Positions 24,661 through 32,903 of a stretch of 64,000 bases of DNA are shown here, piece by piece. Origin of the DNA: an uncultured Oscillospiraceae bacterium (GTDB lineage: Bacteria; Bacillota; Clostridia; Oscillospirales; Oscillospiraceae); NCBI GenBank assembly GCA_949878425.1, contig CATLAL010000014.1:1-64000 (forward strand), read 5' to 3'. The notes beneath the pieces are model-generated. The model saw only the letters and a program-made list of their open reading frames with translations. It was not told the origin of the DNA and made no database searches. Numbering within the stretch: position 1 is the first letter of the stretch; each line of letters begins with the position of its first letter. The position numbers and the translations under genes are program-made.

Positions 24661-25611
24661 CTATTGTAGACCCTGTCCATGGAGGAAATCTGTCGCAATT
24701 TGGAGAGCGCGGGCAAAATCCCGGTTTTTTTCCCAGAGGATCCAGAAAATCTTCTCATTCCGCCGCAGCCAGGTGAGCTGCCGCTTGGCGTACTGCCGGG
24801 AGCGGAGCTTTACCTCCTCCGCCGCCTCCTCCAGAGACCGCTCCCCCCGCAAAACGCCCACGAGCTCCTTATAGCCAATGGCCTGCATGGCGGTGGCGCT
24901 CTCCGGCACCCCCCGCTCCGCCAGGGAGCGGACCTCCTCCAGAAGGCCCGACGCCACCATCCGGTCCACCCGCTGGTCGATGGCGGCGCGCAGGTCCGAG
25001 CGGTCCCGGTAGGCCAGGCCGATATAGAGGGGGCGGTATTTTTTCGGCAGCACCCGGGTCTCCCGGTTGTGCTCCGAGATGGTCCGCCCGGTCTCCCGGT
25101 AGACCTCCAGAGCCCGGAGGATCCGCTTTTCGTCCGCCGGGTGGAGTCGCCGGGCGGACTCCGGGTCCACCTGGCGCAGCTGGTTCAGCAGGGGCTCCAT
25201 GCCCCCCTCCCTTCGCTCCCGCTCCAGCTGGGCGCGGACCGCGCCCCCCTGGCTGCCGGGAGCGAAGGCGCGCCCGGCGATGATGGCGTCCAGGTAGAGG
25301 CCCGTACCGCCGGCCAGCACCGGGAGCAGGCCCCGGCGGAGGATATCCTGGACGCACCTGTCCGCCGCGGCGGTGAACCGGGCGGCAGACCAGCTCTCGG
25401 CGGGGTCCGCCACACCCACCATGTGGTGGGGGACGCCCTCCATCTCCTCCGGCGTGGGGGCGGCGGTGCCGATGGAGAGGCCCCGGTAGATCTGCATGGA
25501 GTCCACGCTGACCACCTCGCCGCGGAAGCGCTTGGCCAACGCTACGGCCAGGGCCGTCTTTCCGCAGGCCGTGGGGCCCACGACGCAGAGGATGGTTGGT
25601 TGTTGCATCAT
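24661..25611 (-). CDS. miaA: tRNA dimethylallyltransferase
   Basis: The 316 residues have the P-loop CVVGPTACGKTALAVALAK, VSVDSMQIYRGLSIGTAAPT, the substrate motif GGTGLYLDAII and the C-terminal RQYAKRQLTWLRRNE. It adds dimethylallyl to A37 of tRNAs reading U-starting codons. MiaB at 32903 then methylthiolates the same base. AAGG lies just upstream; ATG at 25611 or 25608 are both possible. hfq follows 59 bases on. Confidence 0.95.
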   Translation of the reverse strand: MMQQPTILCVVGPTACGKTALAVALAKRFRGEVVSVDSMQIYRGLSIGTAAPTPEEMEGVPHHMVGVADPAESWSAARFTAAADRCVQDILRRGLLPVLAGGTGLYLDAIIAGRAFAPGSQGGAVRAQLERERREGGMEPLLNQLRQVDPESARRLHPADEKRILRALEVYRETGRTISEHNRETRVLPKKYRPLYIGLAYRDRSDLRAAIDQRVDRMVASGLLEEVRSLAERGVPESATAMQAIGYKELVGVLRGERSLEEAAEEVKLRSRQYAKRQLTWLRRNEKIFWILWEKNRDFARALQIATDFLHGQGLQ

Positions 25612-25679
25612 ATCCTTATACTACTATATATACTACAAATCGTGCAAAATGGCGGTATGCAGACCGGCACTATCCCGCC

Positions 25680-25907
25680 TCAGCGGAAGGCCGGATCGTC
25701 ACTGAGCCCCAGCAGGTAGTCCGAGGAGACCTTATAGTGCTCGCAGATGAGGGCGATTTTCTCAGCGGTAGTGGTCTGCTTTCCGTTTTCCATTTCACTG
25801 ACCCGACTTTTCGCAACTCCAATCGCTTCCCCTAAATCGCTCTGCGTCTCATGATTCAGTTTTCTAATCTCTAAAAGCCTCTTTCCAAATTGCTCCTTAG
25901 AAAACAT
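25680..25907 (-). CDS. Small XRE-family transcriptional regulator
   Basis: The 75 residues are almost only a helix-turn-helix domain: FGKRLLEIRKLNHETQSDLGEAIGVAKSRVSEMENGK, then TTAEKIALICEHYKVSSDYLLGL. AAGGAG lies 6 bases before the ATG. It is divergent from the small gene at 25992, and the shared 84-base gap contains two copies of GTTACGGA spaced 32 bp apart across a sigma-A promoter, so it probably represses that promoter and perhaps its own. It is more AT-rich than its neighbours and splits the mutL-miaA pair, which suggests later acquisition. Confidence 0.85.
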   Translation of the reverse strand: MFSKEQFGKRLLEIRKLNHETQSDLGEAIGVAKSRVSEMENGKQTTTAEKIALICEHYKVSSDYLLGLSDDPAFR

Positions 25908-25917
25908 GAAAATCTCC

Positions 25918-25971
25918 TTGACAAGTTACGGAATCCGGAATATAATACTTTTGCAGGTTACGGAAAACGGA
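25918..25971 (+). promoter_or_regulatory. Sigma-A promoter with paired operator-like sites
   Basis: TTGACA (25918-25923), 17 bp, TATAAT (25941-25946). TTACGGAATCCGGAA (25926, in the spacer, near-palindromic) and TTACGGAAAACGGAA (25958) begin 32 bp apart, about three helical turns. The XRE protein coded divergently is the likely binder. Confidence 0.65.
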
Positions 25972-25991
25972 ACAAAAGAAAGGATATAACA

Positions 25992-26234
25992 ATGGATATT
26001 TTAGAAACCCTCTTCAACGGGGAATACGAGCCCCCCATGCTGCCGGAGGGGGAGCTGGACGCCTGGCTGGAACAGGACTACGCCTTCTGGGAGCGCATCG
26101 AGGCGCTGGCCGGTCCGGAGGAGACGGAAACGCTCTGGTTCCAGCGCGGGGAGCTGGAGGCGGCGCTGCGTCTGAGCGGCTTTCGGGAGGGCTTCCGCCT
26201 GGGGGCCTCCCTGCTGCTGGCGCTTCGCCCCTAA
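25992..26234 (+). CDS. Small DUF6809-like protein
   Basis: The 80 residues start MDILETLFNGEYEPPM and end GFREGFRLGASLLLALRP, resembling small DUF6809-type proteins common in clostridial genomes and mobile elements, whose function is unknown. AAAGGATATAACA places this ATG; the frame to 25890 is rejected because it runs through the promoter. It is controlled by a consensus promoter with operator-like repeats and divides the mutL-miaA cluster together with the XRE gene. A toxin-antitoxin-like or regulatory module is possible but unsupported. Confidence 0.65.
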   Translation: MDILETLFNGEYEPPMLPEGELDAWLEQDYAFWERIEALAGPEETETLWFQRGELEAALRLSGFREGFRLGASLLLALRP

Positions 26235-26247
26235 AGCTCTCCCCATT

Positions 26248-28395
26248 TTACGCCCTTTTAAACAATTTTTCAATCTCATATTTGGACAATTTTACTTTCA
26301 CCGGCCTGCCGTGGGGGCAGTACTGGACCTCCCCGCTCTGGACCTTGTCGATGAGCGCCCGCAGCTCCGCCGGGTCGCTCCTCCAGCCCCCCTTGATGGC
26401 CGCCTTGCAGGCCATGGTGTGCAGCATGGCGTCCCGGGCGCTGTCCGGGTCCGCGCCGCCGCCGGTGAGCAGCTTGTCCGCCAGCATCTCCAGGGTCTCC
26501 CGGACCAGCCCCGCCTCGATGTCCGCCGGGATGGCCCGCACCATCAGGCACCCGGCGCCGAAGTCCTCCGCCTCAAAGCCGAACGCCTCCAGCAGCGGCA
26601 GGTTCTCCAGCAGCGCCGCGTACTGCTCCAGCTGGAGGTCCACCGCCATCCCGGCCAGGAGCTGCTGGCGCATAATGGGCTCCGCACCGGCCTTCAGCCG
26701 GTCGAAGTTCACCCGCTCGTGGGCGGCGTGCTTGTCGATGAGCCACACGTCCTCCCCGTCCTCGGCGACGATGTAGGTGCGCAGCACCTCCCCCACCAGA
26801 CGCCATGGGCAGTCCGAGGGACTGCCGCGGCTGTCGTTCGACCCGGAGGGCAGAATGACGCCGCTGGAGCGGTCATAGGCGGCCGCAAGGCCGCCCGAGC
26901 TGTCGTTGACGCCGCAGGCGGCAATGACGCGAGACGGCGCGGCCAGGTCACAGCCTTCCCCTTCGCCGGCAAGGACGCGGGAGGACTCCCCGCCACCGCC
27001 TCCGGCCTCGGACGCGGCCCCCCGGTTCTCCGGGATGCCGCCAGCCTCCCCGCCGGAGGGCGGCGGGCCCTCCGGAAGCGTTTCCCCGGGGAGGGCGGTC
27101 CCTGTCCGGAATCCCTCCGGCAGGGGCACATAGCCCCCCTGTCCCCGCCGGACGGCGTCGTGGAACGCGACCCGGCCCCCCAGCTCCGGGCTGGATAGAG
27201 GCGGCCTCCGGCCCCCGGTCCGGTTGTTGGCGGTGTCACCGGCGGACCCGGTTCCGGGTGCCGGCGGCGTGGGACGGCCGCTTTTCCCCCCGGCGGACGC
27301 GCCCCCCTCCCGGAAGCTCTTGGCGTCCATAGTCTGGAAGAAATCCCCCCGGGCCGCGGCCCGCAGGGCGCTCTGGCCGCCGGAGGCCCGCGTCTCCTCC
27401 GGCCCCCCGGCGGCGTCCAGGGCGTCCTTGACCACGTGGTGGACGGCGGAGAAGATGGAGCGCTCCTGGGCGAACTTGACCACCGTCTTGGCGGGGTGGA
27501 CGTTCACGTCCACCTGGTGGAGGGGCAGGTCCACCCGCAGGACGCAGCCGGGGTACTTGCCCCGCAGCTGCCGGTTGGCGTAGGCCTCCTCCAGGGCGGC
27601 GGTGAGCAGCTGGGACTTGATGATCCTGCCGCAGCAGAAGAAGGTCTGCATGGCCCGGGTGCCCCGGCCCGCCAGGGGCTCGGTGACAAAGCCGCTGACC
27701 CGGATGTTCTCGCCGCTGCCCTCCACGGCCACGAGGCTGTGGGCGAAGTCCCGGCCCCGGGCGGCGTAGACGGCGGAGAGGAGCTTGCCGTCCCCGGGGG
27801 TGTGGAGCTCCTCCTTGCCGTCCCGGAGGTAGCGGATGGACACGTCCGGCCGGCTCAGGGCGATCTGCTGGAGCACGCCGCCTACGGCGGAGGCCTCGGC
27901 GCTGTCGGACTTCATGAATTTCAGCCGGGCAGGGGTGTTGTAGAACAGGTCCCGGACCACGAAGGTGGTCCCCTCCGGGCACCCCGCCTCCTCCACCGGT
28001 CCCGGCGCGCCCCCCTCCAGGGTCAGGGAGGCCCCCAGGGCGGCGCCACGCTGTCGGGAGAACACGTCCACGCGGCTGACGGCGGAGATGGCGGCCAGGG
28101 CCTCCCCCCGAAAGCCCAGGGTGCCGATAGCGGCCAAATCCTCCGGAGCGCGCAGCTTGCTGGTGGCGTGGCGGAGAAAGGCGGTGGACAGCTCTGAGCG
28201 CGCGATGCCGCAGCCGTTGTCCGTCACCCGGATGAGGGACATGCCGCCGTTCTGGATCTCCACCACCACGGCGGAGGCCCCGGCGTCAATGGAATTTTCT
28301 ACCAGTTCCTTGACCACGCTGGCCGGACGCTCCACCACCTCGCCGGCGGCGATGAGGTCCGCCATGTGGGGAGGGAGCTGCTGGATGTAGGGCAT
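26248..28395 (-). CDS. mutL: DNA mismatch repair protein MutL
   Basis: The 715 residues: GHKL ATPase at 1-330 (AGEVVERPASVVKELVENS, VTDNGCGI, LRHATSKL, GFRGEALAAI), a long low-complexity linker at about 330-520, and a C-terminal domain from 520. The C-domain keeps endonuclease-type metal motifs (LIDKHAAHERVNFD, MACKAAIKGG, CPHGRPVKV), although DKHAAHE replaces the more usual DQHAAHE and Asp replaces the last Glu. It is expected to nick the new strand after MutS recognition, as in bacteria without MutH. The linker contains two in-frame copies of a repeat that is intergenic elsewhere in this window. Confidence 0.95.
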   Translation of the reverse strand: MPYIQQLPPHMADLIAAGEVVERPASVVKELVENSIDAGASAVVVEIQNGGMSLIRVTDNGCGIARSELSTAFLRHATSKLRAPEDLAAIGTLGFRGEALAAISAVSRVDVFSRQRGAALGASLTLEGGAPGPVEEAGCPEGTTFVVRDLFYNTPARLKFMKSDSAEASAVGGVLQQIALSRPDVSIRYLRDGKEELHTPGDGKLLSAVYAARGRDFAHSLVAVEGSGENIRVSGFVTEPLAGRGTRAMQTFFCCGRIIKSQLLTAALEEAYANRQLRGKYPGCVLRVDLPLHQVDVNVHPAKTVVKFAQERSIFSAVHHVVKDALDAAGGPEETRASGGQSALRAAARGDFFQTMDAKSFREGGASAGGKSGRPTPPAPGTGSAGDTANNRTGGRRPPLSSPELGGRVAFHDAVRRGQGGYVPLPEGFRTGTALPGETLPEGPPPSGGEAGGIPENRGAASEAGGGGGESSRVLAGEGEGCDLAAPSRVIAACGVNDSSGGLAAAYDRSSGVILPSGSNDSRGSPSDCPWRLVGEVLRTYIVAEDGEDVWLIDKHAAHERVNFDRLKAGAEPIMRQQLLAGMAVDLQLEQYAALLENLPLLEAFGFEAEDFGAGCLMVRAIPADIEAGLVRETLEMLADKLLTGGGADPDSARDAMLHTMACKAAIKGGWRSDPAELRALIDKVQSGEVQYCPHGRPVKVKLSKYEIEKLFKRA
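26806..26950 (-). repeat. Two in-frame REP-like units inside the mutL linker
   Basis: In the mutL sense, GCGTCATTGCCGCCTGCGGC + GTCAACGACAGCTCGGGCGG and, about 70 bp on, GCGTCATTCTGCCCTCCGGG + TCGAACGACAGCCGCGGCAG. They code for the parallel peptides RVIAACGVNDSSGG and GVILPSGSNDSRGS. The same DNA unit is intergenic at 11073 and 41995. Confidence 0.7.
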
Positions 28396-28550
28396 AGGGG
28401 TCGCCTCCTTTTCGTGCCGTGGGGGCGCGCAGCGCGCCGCAGGACCTGATAAAGAATCCCTTGCTTCTTTTCAAGTGGGCTGACTGTCTGGCAATCGTCA
28501 GAATTCGGAGCATCGTGTAGGGGCGAGCATCGCCCGCCCGCAGGATATCT

Positions 28551-28997
28551 CTAGGAGCGGGTATTCTGGCGGACGATGGTAAGGTGGGCGGCGGCAAAGA
28601 CCGCCGCGAAGAGGCCCAGCAGCCAGTGGCGCAGGAGCAGGGCGTGGACCAGGAAGAGGACGCAGGGGAGGACCGCCAGGGCCATGGCCAGCGCCGGGGT
28701 CCGCCGCCTGGCGTAGAGGAGCCAGCAGAGGTAGTAGGCGGCGAGAATCGCCGCCATGAGGCCCATCCACGCCAGCATCTCCCCCACGGAGGCAAAGCCG
28801 AACTTGCCGCCCGGCGCACCCAGGGGGATCACGGAGAGGGCCATGGAGCCGTAGCGCCCCGCCTGCTCCAGAAGGTTCAGCCACCGGCTTCCGGAGCGGA
28901 AGTTGGCGTCCTGAAACTTCAGGGCGTACACCAGGTTGGGCAGCAGGAGCAGGGCCATCACGCCCGCGCTCCAGAGATTGATGATGCCAAAGGTCAT
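28551..28997 (-). CDS. Small multi-pass membrane protein of unknown function
   Basis: The 148 residues have about four hydrophobic segments (LWSAGVMALLLLPNLVYAL; MLAWMGLMAAILAAYYLCWLL; MALAVLPCVLFLVHALLL; LLGLFAAVFAAAHLTIV). No recognised motif. It lies between an MBL-fold gene and mutL in the same direction, so it may be co-transcribed from mutS, but there is no functional link visible. The 155-base gap to mutL holds no recognisable feature. Confidence 0.7.
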   Translation of the reverse strand: MTFGIINLWSAGVMALLLLPNLVYALKFQDANFRSGSRWLNLLEQAGRYGSMALSVIPLGAPGGKFGFASVGEMLAWMGLMAAILAAYYLCWLLYARRRTPALAMALAVLPCVLFLVHALLLRHWLLGLFAAVFAAAHLTIVRQNTRS

Positions 28998-29034
28998 GGA
29001 CTCACCTCGTACTAATCTTCTTCAAGAAAAAGGC

Positions 29035-29796
29035 TCATACCCATATTCCAAAATCCCCGTACTGAAACCGGCCCGCGCCGTGGCGGAGCTTTCCCTGCGC
29101 CTGTAGGCCCCGGAAGGCGTCCCGGATCCGCGCCAGAATCTCCGGCCGGATCTCCAGGCTGTGGTGTCCGGGAAACACCCGCCGGGCTGGCAGCGCCGCT
29201 ACCCGCTCCATGGAGGCCAGATAGGCCGCCGGGTCCGTGGAGGGGTAGTAGGCGAAAAGCTCGCCCTGATACACCAGGTCGCCGGTGAAGAGGTACCCCG
29301 TCTCCGCCTCCCAGAAGCACATGTGCCCCGGGGAGTGCCCCGGGGTATGGAGGACCTCCAGGGTCCGTCCGCCCAGGCCGATGGACTCCCCGTCCCGGAG
29401 GAGCCGGGTGGGGGTTCCCTGGAACATCTCGTAGTCCTCGATCCGGAAATCCTCCGGCGGGTCGCACCGGTCCAGGACCATCTCCCGGATCGTCTCCCGG
29501 CTCAGGGGGAAGCCGCCGTTCAGCCAGTCCAGCTCCGCGGCGTGGGCGTAGAAATCGGGGTAGCACCTGTGGCCCCCTATGTGGTCCCAGTGGACATGGG
29601 TAGCCACGGCGGCCACCGGCAGATCCGTCAGCTTTCTCACCTCCGCCGAGATGTCGCGGATCCCCAGGCCTGTGTCAATGAGCAGGGCCCGCTCCACCCC
29701 GCAGACCAGATAGCAGTGGGTCTCCTCCCAGTGGCGGTACTCGCTGAGGATGCGGGTGCGGGAGTCGATGGCATCTATTGTAAACCAATTTTCCAT
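29035..29796 (-). CDS. MBL-fold metallo-hydrolase
   Basis: The 253 residues hold the metallo-beta-lactamase metal motifs in order: THVHWDHIGGH (HxHxDH), HTPGHSPGHMCFW, FTGDLVYQGE and FPGHHSLEI. All expected ligands are present, so it should bind two metals. It is of the glyoxalase-II-like/general hydrolase type and the substrate cannot be inferred. It ends 37 bases before the small membrane-protein gene and starts 10 bases after mutS, so it probably rides in the mutS transcript. Confidence 0.88.
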   Translation of the reverse strand: MENWFTIDAIDSRTRILSEYRHWEETHCYLVCGVERALLIDTGLGIRDISAEVRKLTDLPVAAVATHVHWDHIGGHRCYPDFYAHAAELDWLNGGFPLSRETIREMVLDRCDPPEDFRIEDYEMFQGTPTRLLRDGESIGLGGRTLEVLHTPGHSPGHMCFWEAETGYLFTGDLVYQGELFAYYPSTDPAAYLASMERVAALPARRVFPGHHSLEIRPEILARIRDAFRGLQAQGKLRHGAGRFQYGDFGIWV

Positions 29797-29806
29797 GGCG
29801 CGCCTT

Positions 29807-32398
29807 TCAGTTCAGCTTCTGCTTCAATTCATAGAGGAGGTTCAATGCCTCCAGGGGAGTCAGGGTCTCCGGCTGGGTCCGGCGGAGCCGGTCCACCGCC
29901 TCCGCCTCCCCCAGAGCCGCGAGGGACACCTGCTCCGCCGGAGGGGCGGCCAGCAGCTGGGGCGTGTGGCCGCTGGCGCTCTCCAGGTCCTTGAGGATGG
30001 CCCGGGCCTTTTTCACCACGCTCTCCGGCAGGCCCGCCAGCTTAGCCACCTCAATGCCGTAGCTGCGGTCCGCGCCGCCGGGGAGGATTTTGCGCAGAAA
30101 CACGATGTCGTCCCCCCGGCTCTTAATGGCGATGTTGTAGTTCTTTACCCCGGGCAGGGCCTCCTCCAGCTCCGTGAGCTCGTGGTAGTGGGTGGCAAAG
30201 AGGGTCTTGGCCCCCAGCTTCTTCCGGTCCGCGCAGTGCTCCAGCACCGCCCGGGCGATGCTCATGCCGTCAAAGGTGCTGGTACCCCGGCCGATCTCGT
30301 CGAGGATGAGGAGGCTGCGGCTGGTGGCGTGCTTGAGGATGTCCGCCACCTCGGTCATCTCCACCATAAAGGTGGACTGTCCGGCGCTGAGGTCGTCGCT
30401 GGCGCCGATGCGGGTGAAGATCCGGTCCACCACGCCGATCCGGGCCGCCCGGGCGGGGACAAAGGATCCCACCTGGGCCATGAGGGTGATGAGGGCCACC
30501 TGCCGCATGTAGGTGGACTTGCCGGCCATGTTGGGGCCGGTGATGATGGCCACCCGGTTCTCCTGCTGGCCCATGTAGGTGTCGTTGGGCACAAAGAGGA
30601 CGTTTTTCAGCACCCGCTCCACCACCGGGTGGCGTCCGTCGTGGATCTCGATGACGCCGCTCTCGTCCACCAGGGGGCGGCAGTAGTTCTGCTTGGCGGC
30701 CACGGCGGCGAAGGAGCACAGGGCGTCCAGCTCCGCCACCGCGGCGGCGGCGGCCTGGATGCGGCCCATCCGGGACCCGATCTCCCCCCGCAGGCGGGTG
30801 AAGAGCTCGTACTCCAGGGCAACCACCCGGTCGCTGGCGGTGAGGATGGTGTGCTCCAGGTCCTTGAGCTCCTGGGTGATGTAGCGCTCGCAGTTGGCCA
30901 GGGTCTGCTTGCGGATGTAGTCCGCCGGCACCTGGCTGTAGTAGGACTTGCTGACCTCTATGTAGTAGCCGAACACCTTGTTGTAGCCCACCTTCAGGCT
31001 CTTGATGCCGGTTTTCTCCTTCTCCCGGGCCTCCACCTCGGCGATGACGCCCTTTCCGCCGCTGAGGATGTCCCGGAGCCGGTCCACCTCCCGGTCGTAG
31101 CCCGCCTGGATGAAGCCCCCCTCCCGGACGGAGAAGGGCGGGTCCTCCACAATGGCCCGGCGCAGCAGATCGCGCACGTCCTCCATGAGGTCCAGGCCCT
31201 CCGCCAGTTCCCCCAGCCGTCCGGCGGAGAAGGGGGAGAGCCTCTCCTTCAGATTGGGCAGCTTCTCCAGGGAGGCGCGCAGGGAGGCCATGTCCCGGCC
31301 TCCGGCGCTGCCGTAGACAATGCGGCCGATGAGCCGCTCCATGTCCTGGATGCCGCCCAGGGCCAGGATCAGCTCCTCCCGGCCCATGGAGTCCTTGACC
31401 AGGGCCTCCACGGCGCCTAGCCGCCGGTTGATGGCCGCCACGTTCAGCAGAGGCCGCTCCAGCCAGCCGCGCAGCAGCCGGGCGCCCATAGCGGTCTTGG
31501 TCCGATCCAGGGCCCACAGCAGGCTCCCCCGCTTCTCCTTGCCCCGCAGGGTCTGCGTGAGCTCCAGGTTCCGCCGGGCCGCCAGGTCCAGCTCCATGAA
31601 CCGGCCCTCCTCGTAGTACTCCAGCTCCCGGATGTAGCTGAGATCCGTCTTTTGGGTCTCATACAGATAGCTGAGCAGGCCCCCCAGGGCCATGACCGCG
31701 GCGGGGCTGGGAATCTTCTCCGCCAAGTCCCTGCCGTACTGGCGCTCCACCCGCCCCGCCGCCTCCTCCAGCCGGAAGCGGCGCTCGCCGCAGTTCTGGG
31801 CCAGACACCCCAGCTTCTCCCGCAGCAGCTCCACCAGCTCTCTCTGGCTGAAAGCCCCATCGTTGAGCACCGCCTCGGCGGGGGAGAAGCGGCCCAGCTC
31901 GTTGACCGCGCGGTCCAGCAGGCCCGGTCCGGAAAAGGCGGTGGCGTGGGTGCGGCCGGTGGTGACATCGCAGAAGCAGAGCCCGGCGCACTCGCCGTCC
32001 ATATAGATGCCGCAGATGTAGTTGGCCCGGCTGTCCTCCAGCATGGAGGCGTCCACAGTCCCCGGCGTCACCACCCGGATGATATCCCGCTTTACCAGGC
32101 CCTTGGCCTGGGAGGGGTCCTCGGTCTGCTCGCAGATGGCAACCTTGTAGCCCTTAGCGATGAGCCGGGCGATATAGCCGTCGCAGGAGTGGTAGGGCAC
32201 GCCGCACATGGGGGTGCGCTCCTCCTCCGGCTTGCTCCGGTCCCGGGTGGTGAGGGTCAGATCCAGCTCCTGGCTGACCAGCTGGGCGTCCTCGTTGAAC
32301 ATCTCGTAGAAGTCGCCCAGGCGGAAGAAGAGGATGGCGTCCTTGTTCTGTTCCTTGATCTCCTGGTACTGGCGCATCATGGGGGTCATTTCTGCCAT
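29807..32398 (-). CDS. mutS: DNA mismatch repair protein MutS
   Basis: The 863 residues include the mismatch-binding domain with GDFYEMFNEDA (Phe-x-Glu equivalent), the connector, lever and clamp, and the C-terminal ATPase with GPNMAGKSTYMRQ (Walker A), LLILDEIGRGTSTFDG (Walker B) and TLFATHYHEL. Normal length. GAGGAA lies upstream of the ATG at 32398; an open frame to 32536 enters element E and is rejected. It works with MutL at 26248. The order miaB-mutS-...-mutL-...-miaA-hfq is a conserved neighbourhood here broken by four small genes. Confidence 0.96.
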   Translation of the reverse strand: MAEMTPMMRQYQEIKEQNKDAILFFRLGDFYEMFNEDAQLVSQELDLTLTTRDRSKPEEERTPMCGVPYHSCDGYIARLIAKGYKVAICEQTEDPSQAKGLVKRDIIRVVTPGTVDASMLEDSRANYICGIYMDGECAGLCFCDVTTGRTHATAFSGPGLLDRAVNELGRFSPAEAVLNDGAFSQRELVELLREKLGCLAQNCGERRFRLEEAAGRVERQYGRDLAEKIPSPAAVMALGGLLSYLYETQKTDLSYIRELEYYEEGRFMELDLAARRNLELTQTLRGKEKRGSLLWALDRTKTAMGARLLRGWLERPLLNVAAINRRLGAVEALVKDSMGREELILALGGIQDMERLIGRIVYGSAGGRDMASLRASLEKLPNLKERLSPFSAGRLGELAEGLDLMEDVRDLLRRAIVEDPPFSVREGGFIQAGYDREVDRLRDILSGGKGVIAEVEAREKEKTGIKSLKVGYNKVFGYYIEVSKSYYSQVPADYIRKQTLANCERYITQELKDLEHTILTASDRVVALEYELFTRLRGEIGSRMGRIQAAAAAVAELDALCSFAAVAAKQNYCRPLVDESGVIEIHDGRHPVVERVLKNVLFVPNDTYMGQQENRVAIITGPNMAGKSTYMRQVALITLMAQVGSFVPARAARIGVVDRIFTRIGASDDLSAGQSTFMVEMTEVADILKHATSRSLLILDEIGRGTSTFDGMSIARAVLEHCADRKKLGAKTLFATHYHELTELEEALPGVKNYNIAIKSRGDDIVFLRKILPGGADRSYGIEVAKLAGLPESVVKKARAILKDLESASGHTPQLLAAPPAEQVSLAALGEAEAVDRLRRTQPETLTPLEALNLLYELKQKLN

Positions 32399-32427
32399 GG
32401 CTTGTTCCTCATTTCTGTGTCGCTGTA

Positions 32428-32903
32428 AAGGGGGCGCCGCCCCCCGGCCCCCCCTAGGGAGTTCCGCGCCCCGGCGCGGGTTACTTTGCCACCAGCGGCA
32501 AAGTAACCGAAACGCCGTTGGGAGGTCCGCCCCCAAGCCCCCGCTTTACGGAAGTCCCGGATAGGCCCTCTTCTTCTCAGCCCCTGCGTTGGAAGCGTCC
32601 TTCTGCGGCCTTGGCGTTCGTCCGGCTCCGCCTGCTGATTCTCCACCGCACTGCGTGAAGTCCCCTCGTAAAACAGCAGGGGTTCCGTGGAGCGCCGCAA
32701 AGCGGCGCTTTCGCGCTAAGGCCGCCGCAGGCGGCCAGCGGGGGGGCGCTTAGCCCCCGGCGTGTTTTTGGGTACTTTTTGCACGAGCAAAAAGTATCCG
32801 GGGGTCCGGCGTTAGGCGGCCTTTGGCCGCCCCAGCCCTAAGCCGGCGGAGCCGGCCCACGGGGGCCGCGCAGGCCCCGGTGCTATCGTTATAGATAGGC
32901 ACT
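32428..32903 (-). repeat. Element E, long copy 2 (about 476 bp)
   Basis: The interval holds no accepted gene. GTTCCGCGCCCCGGCGCGG, CTTTGCC...GGCAAAG, TAGGCCCTCTTCTTCTCAG, GCGTCCTTCTGCGGCCTTGG and CGTTCGTCCGGCTCCGCCTG all recur at 39638-40066 and, inverted, at 51341-51924. The right end TAGATAGGCACT finishes exactly at the miaB stop codon. The left terminal repeat is missing. Confidence 0.75.

Noticed and set aside
32386..32700. Minus-strand frame coding QAEPDERQGRRRTLPTQG, similar to one at 39740-40066
   Set aside because: Similar peptides arise because both lie in copies of element E; frames lack ribosome sites and are not kept in the other copy. Treated as repeat DNA.
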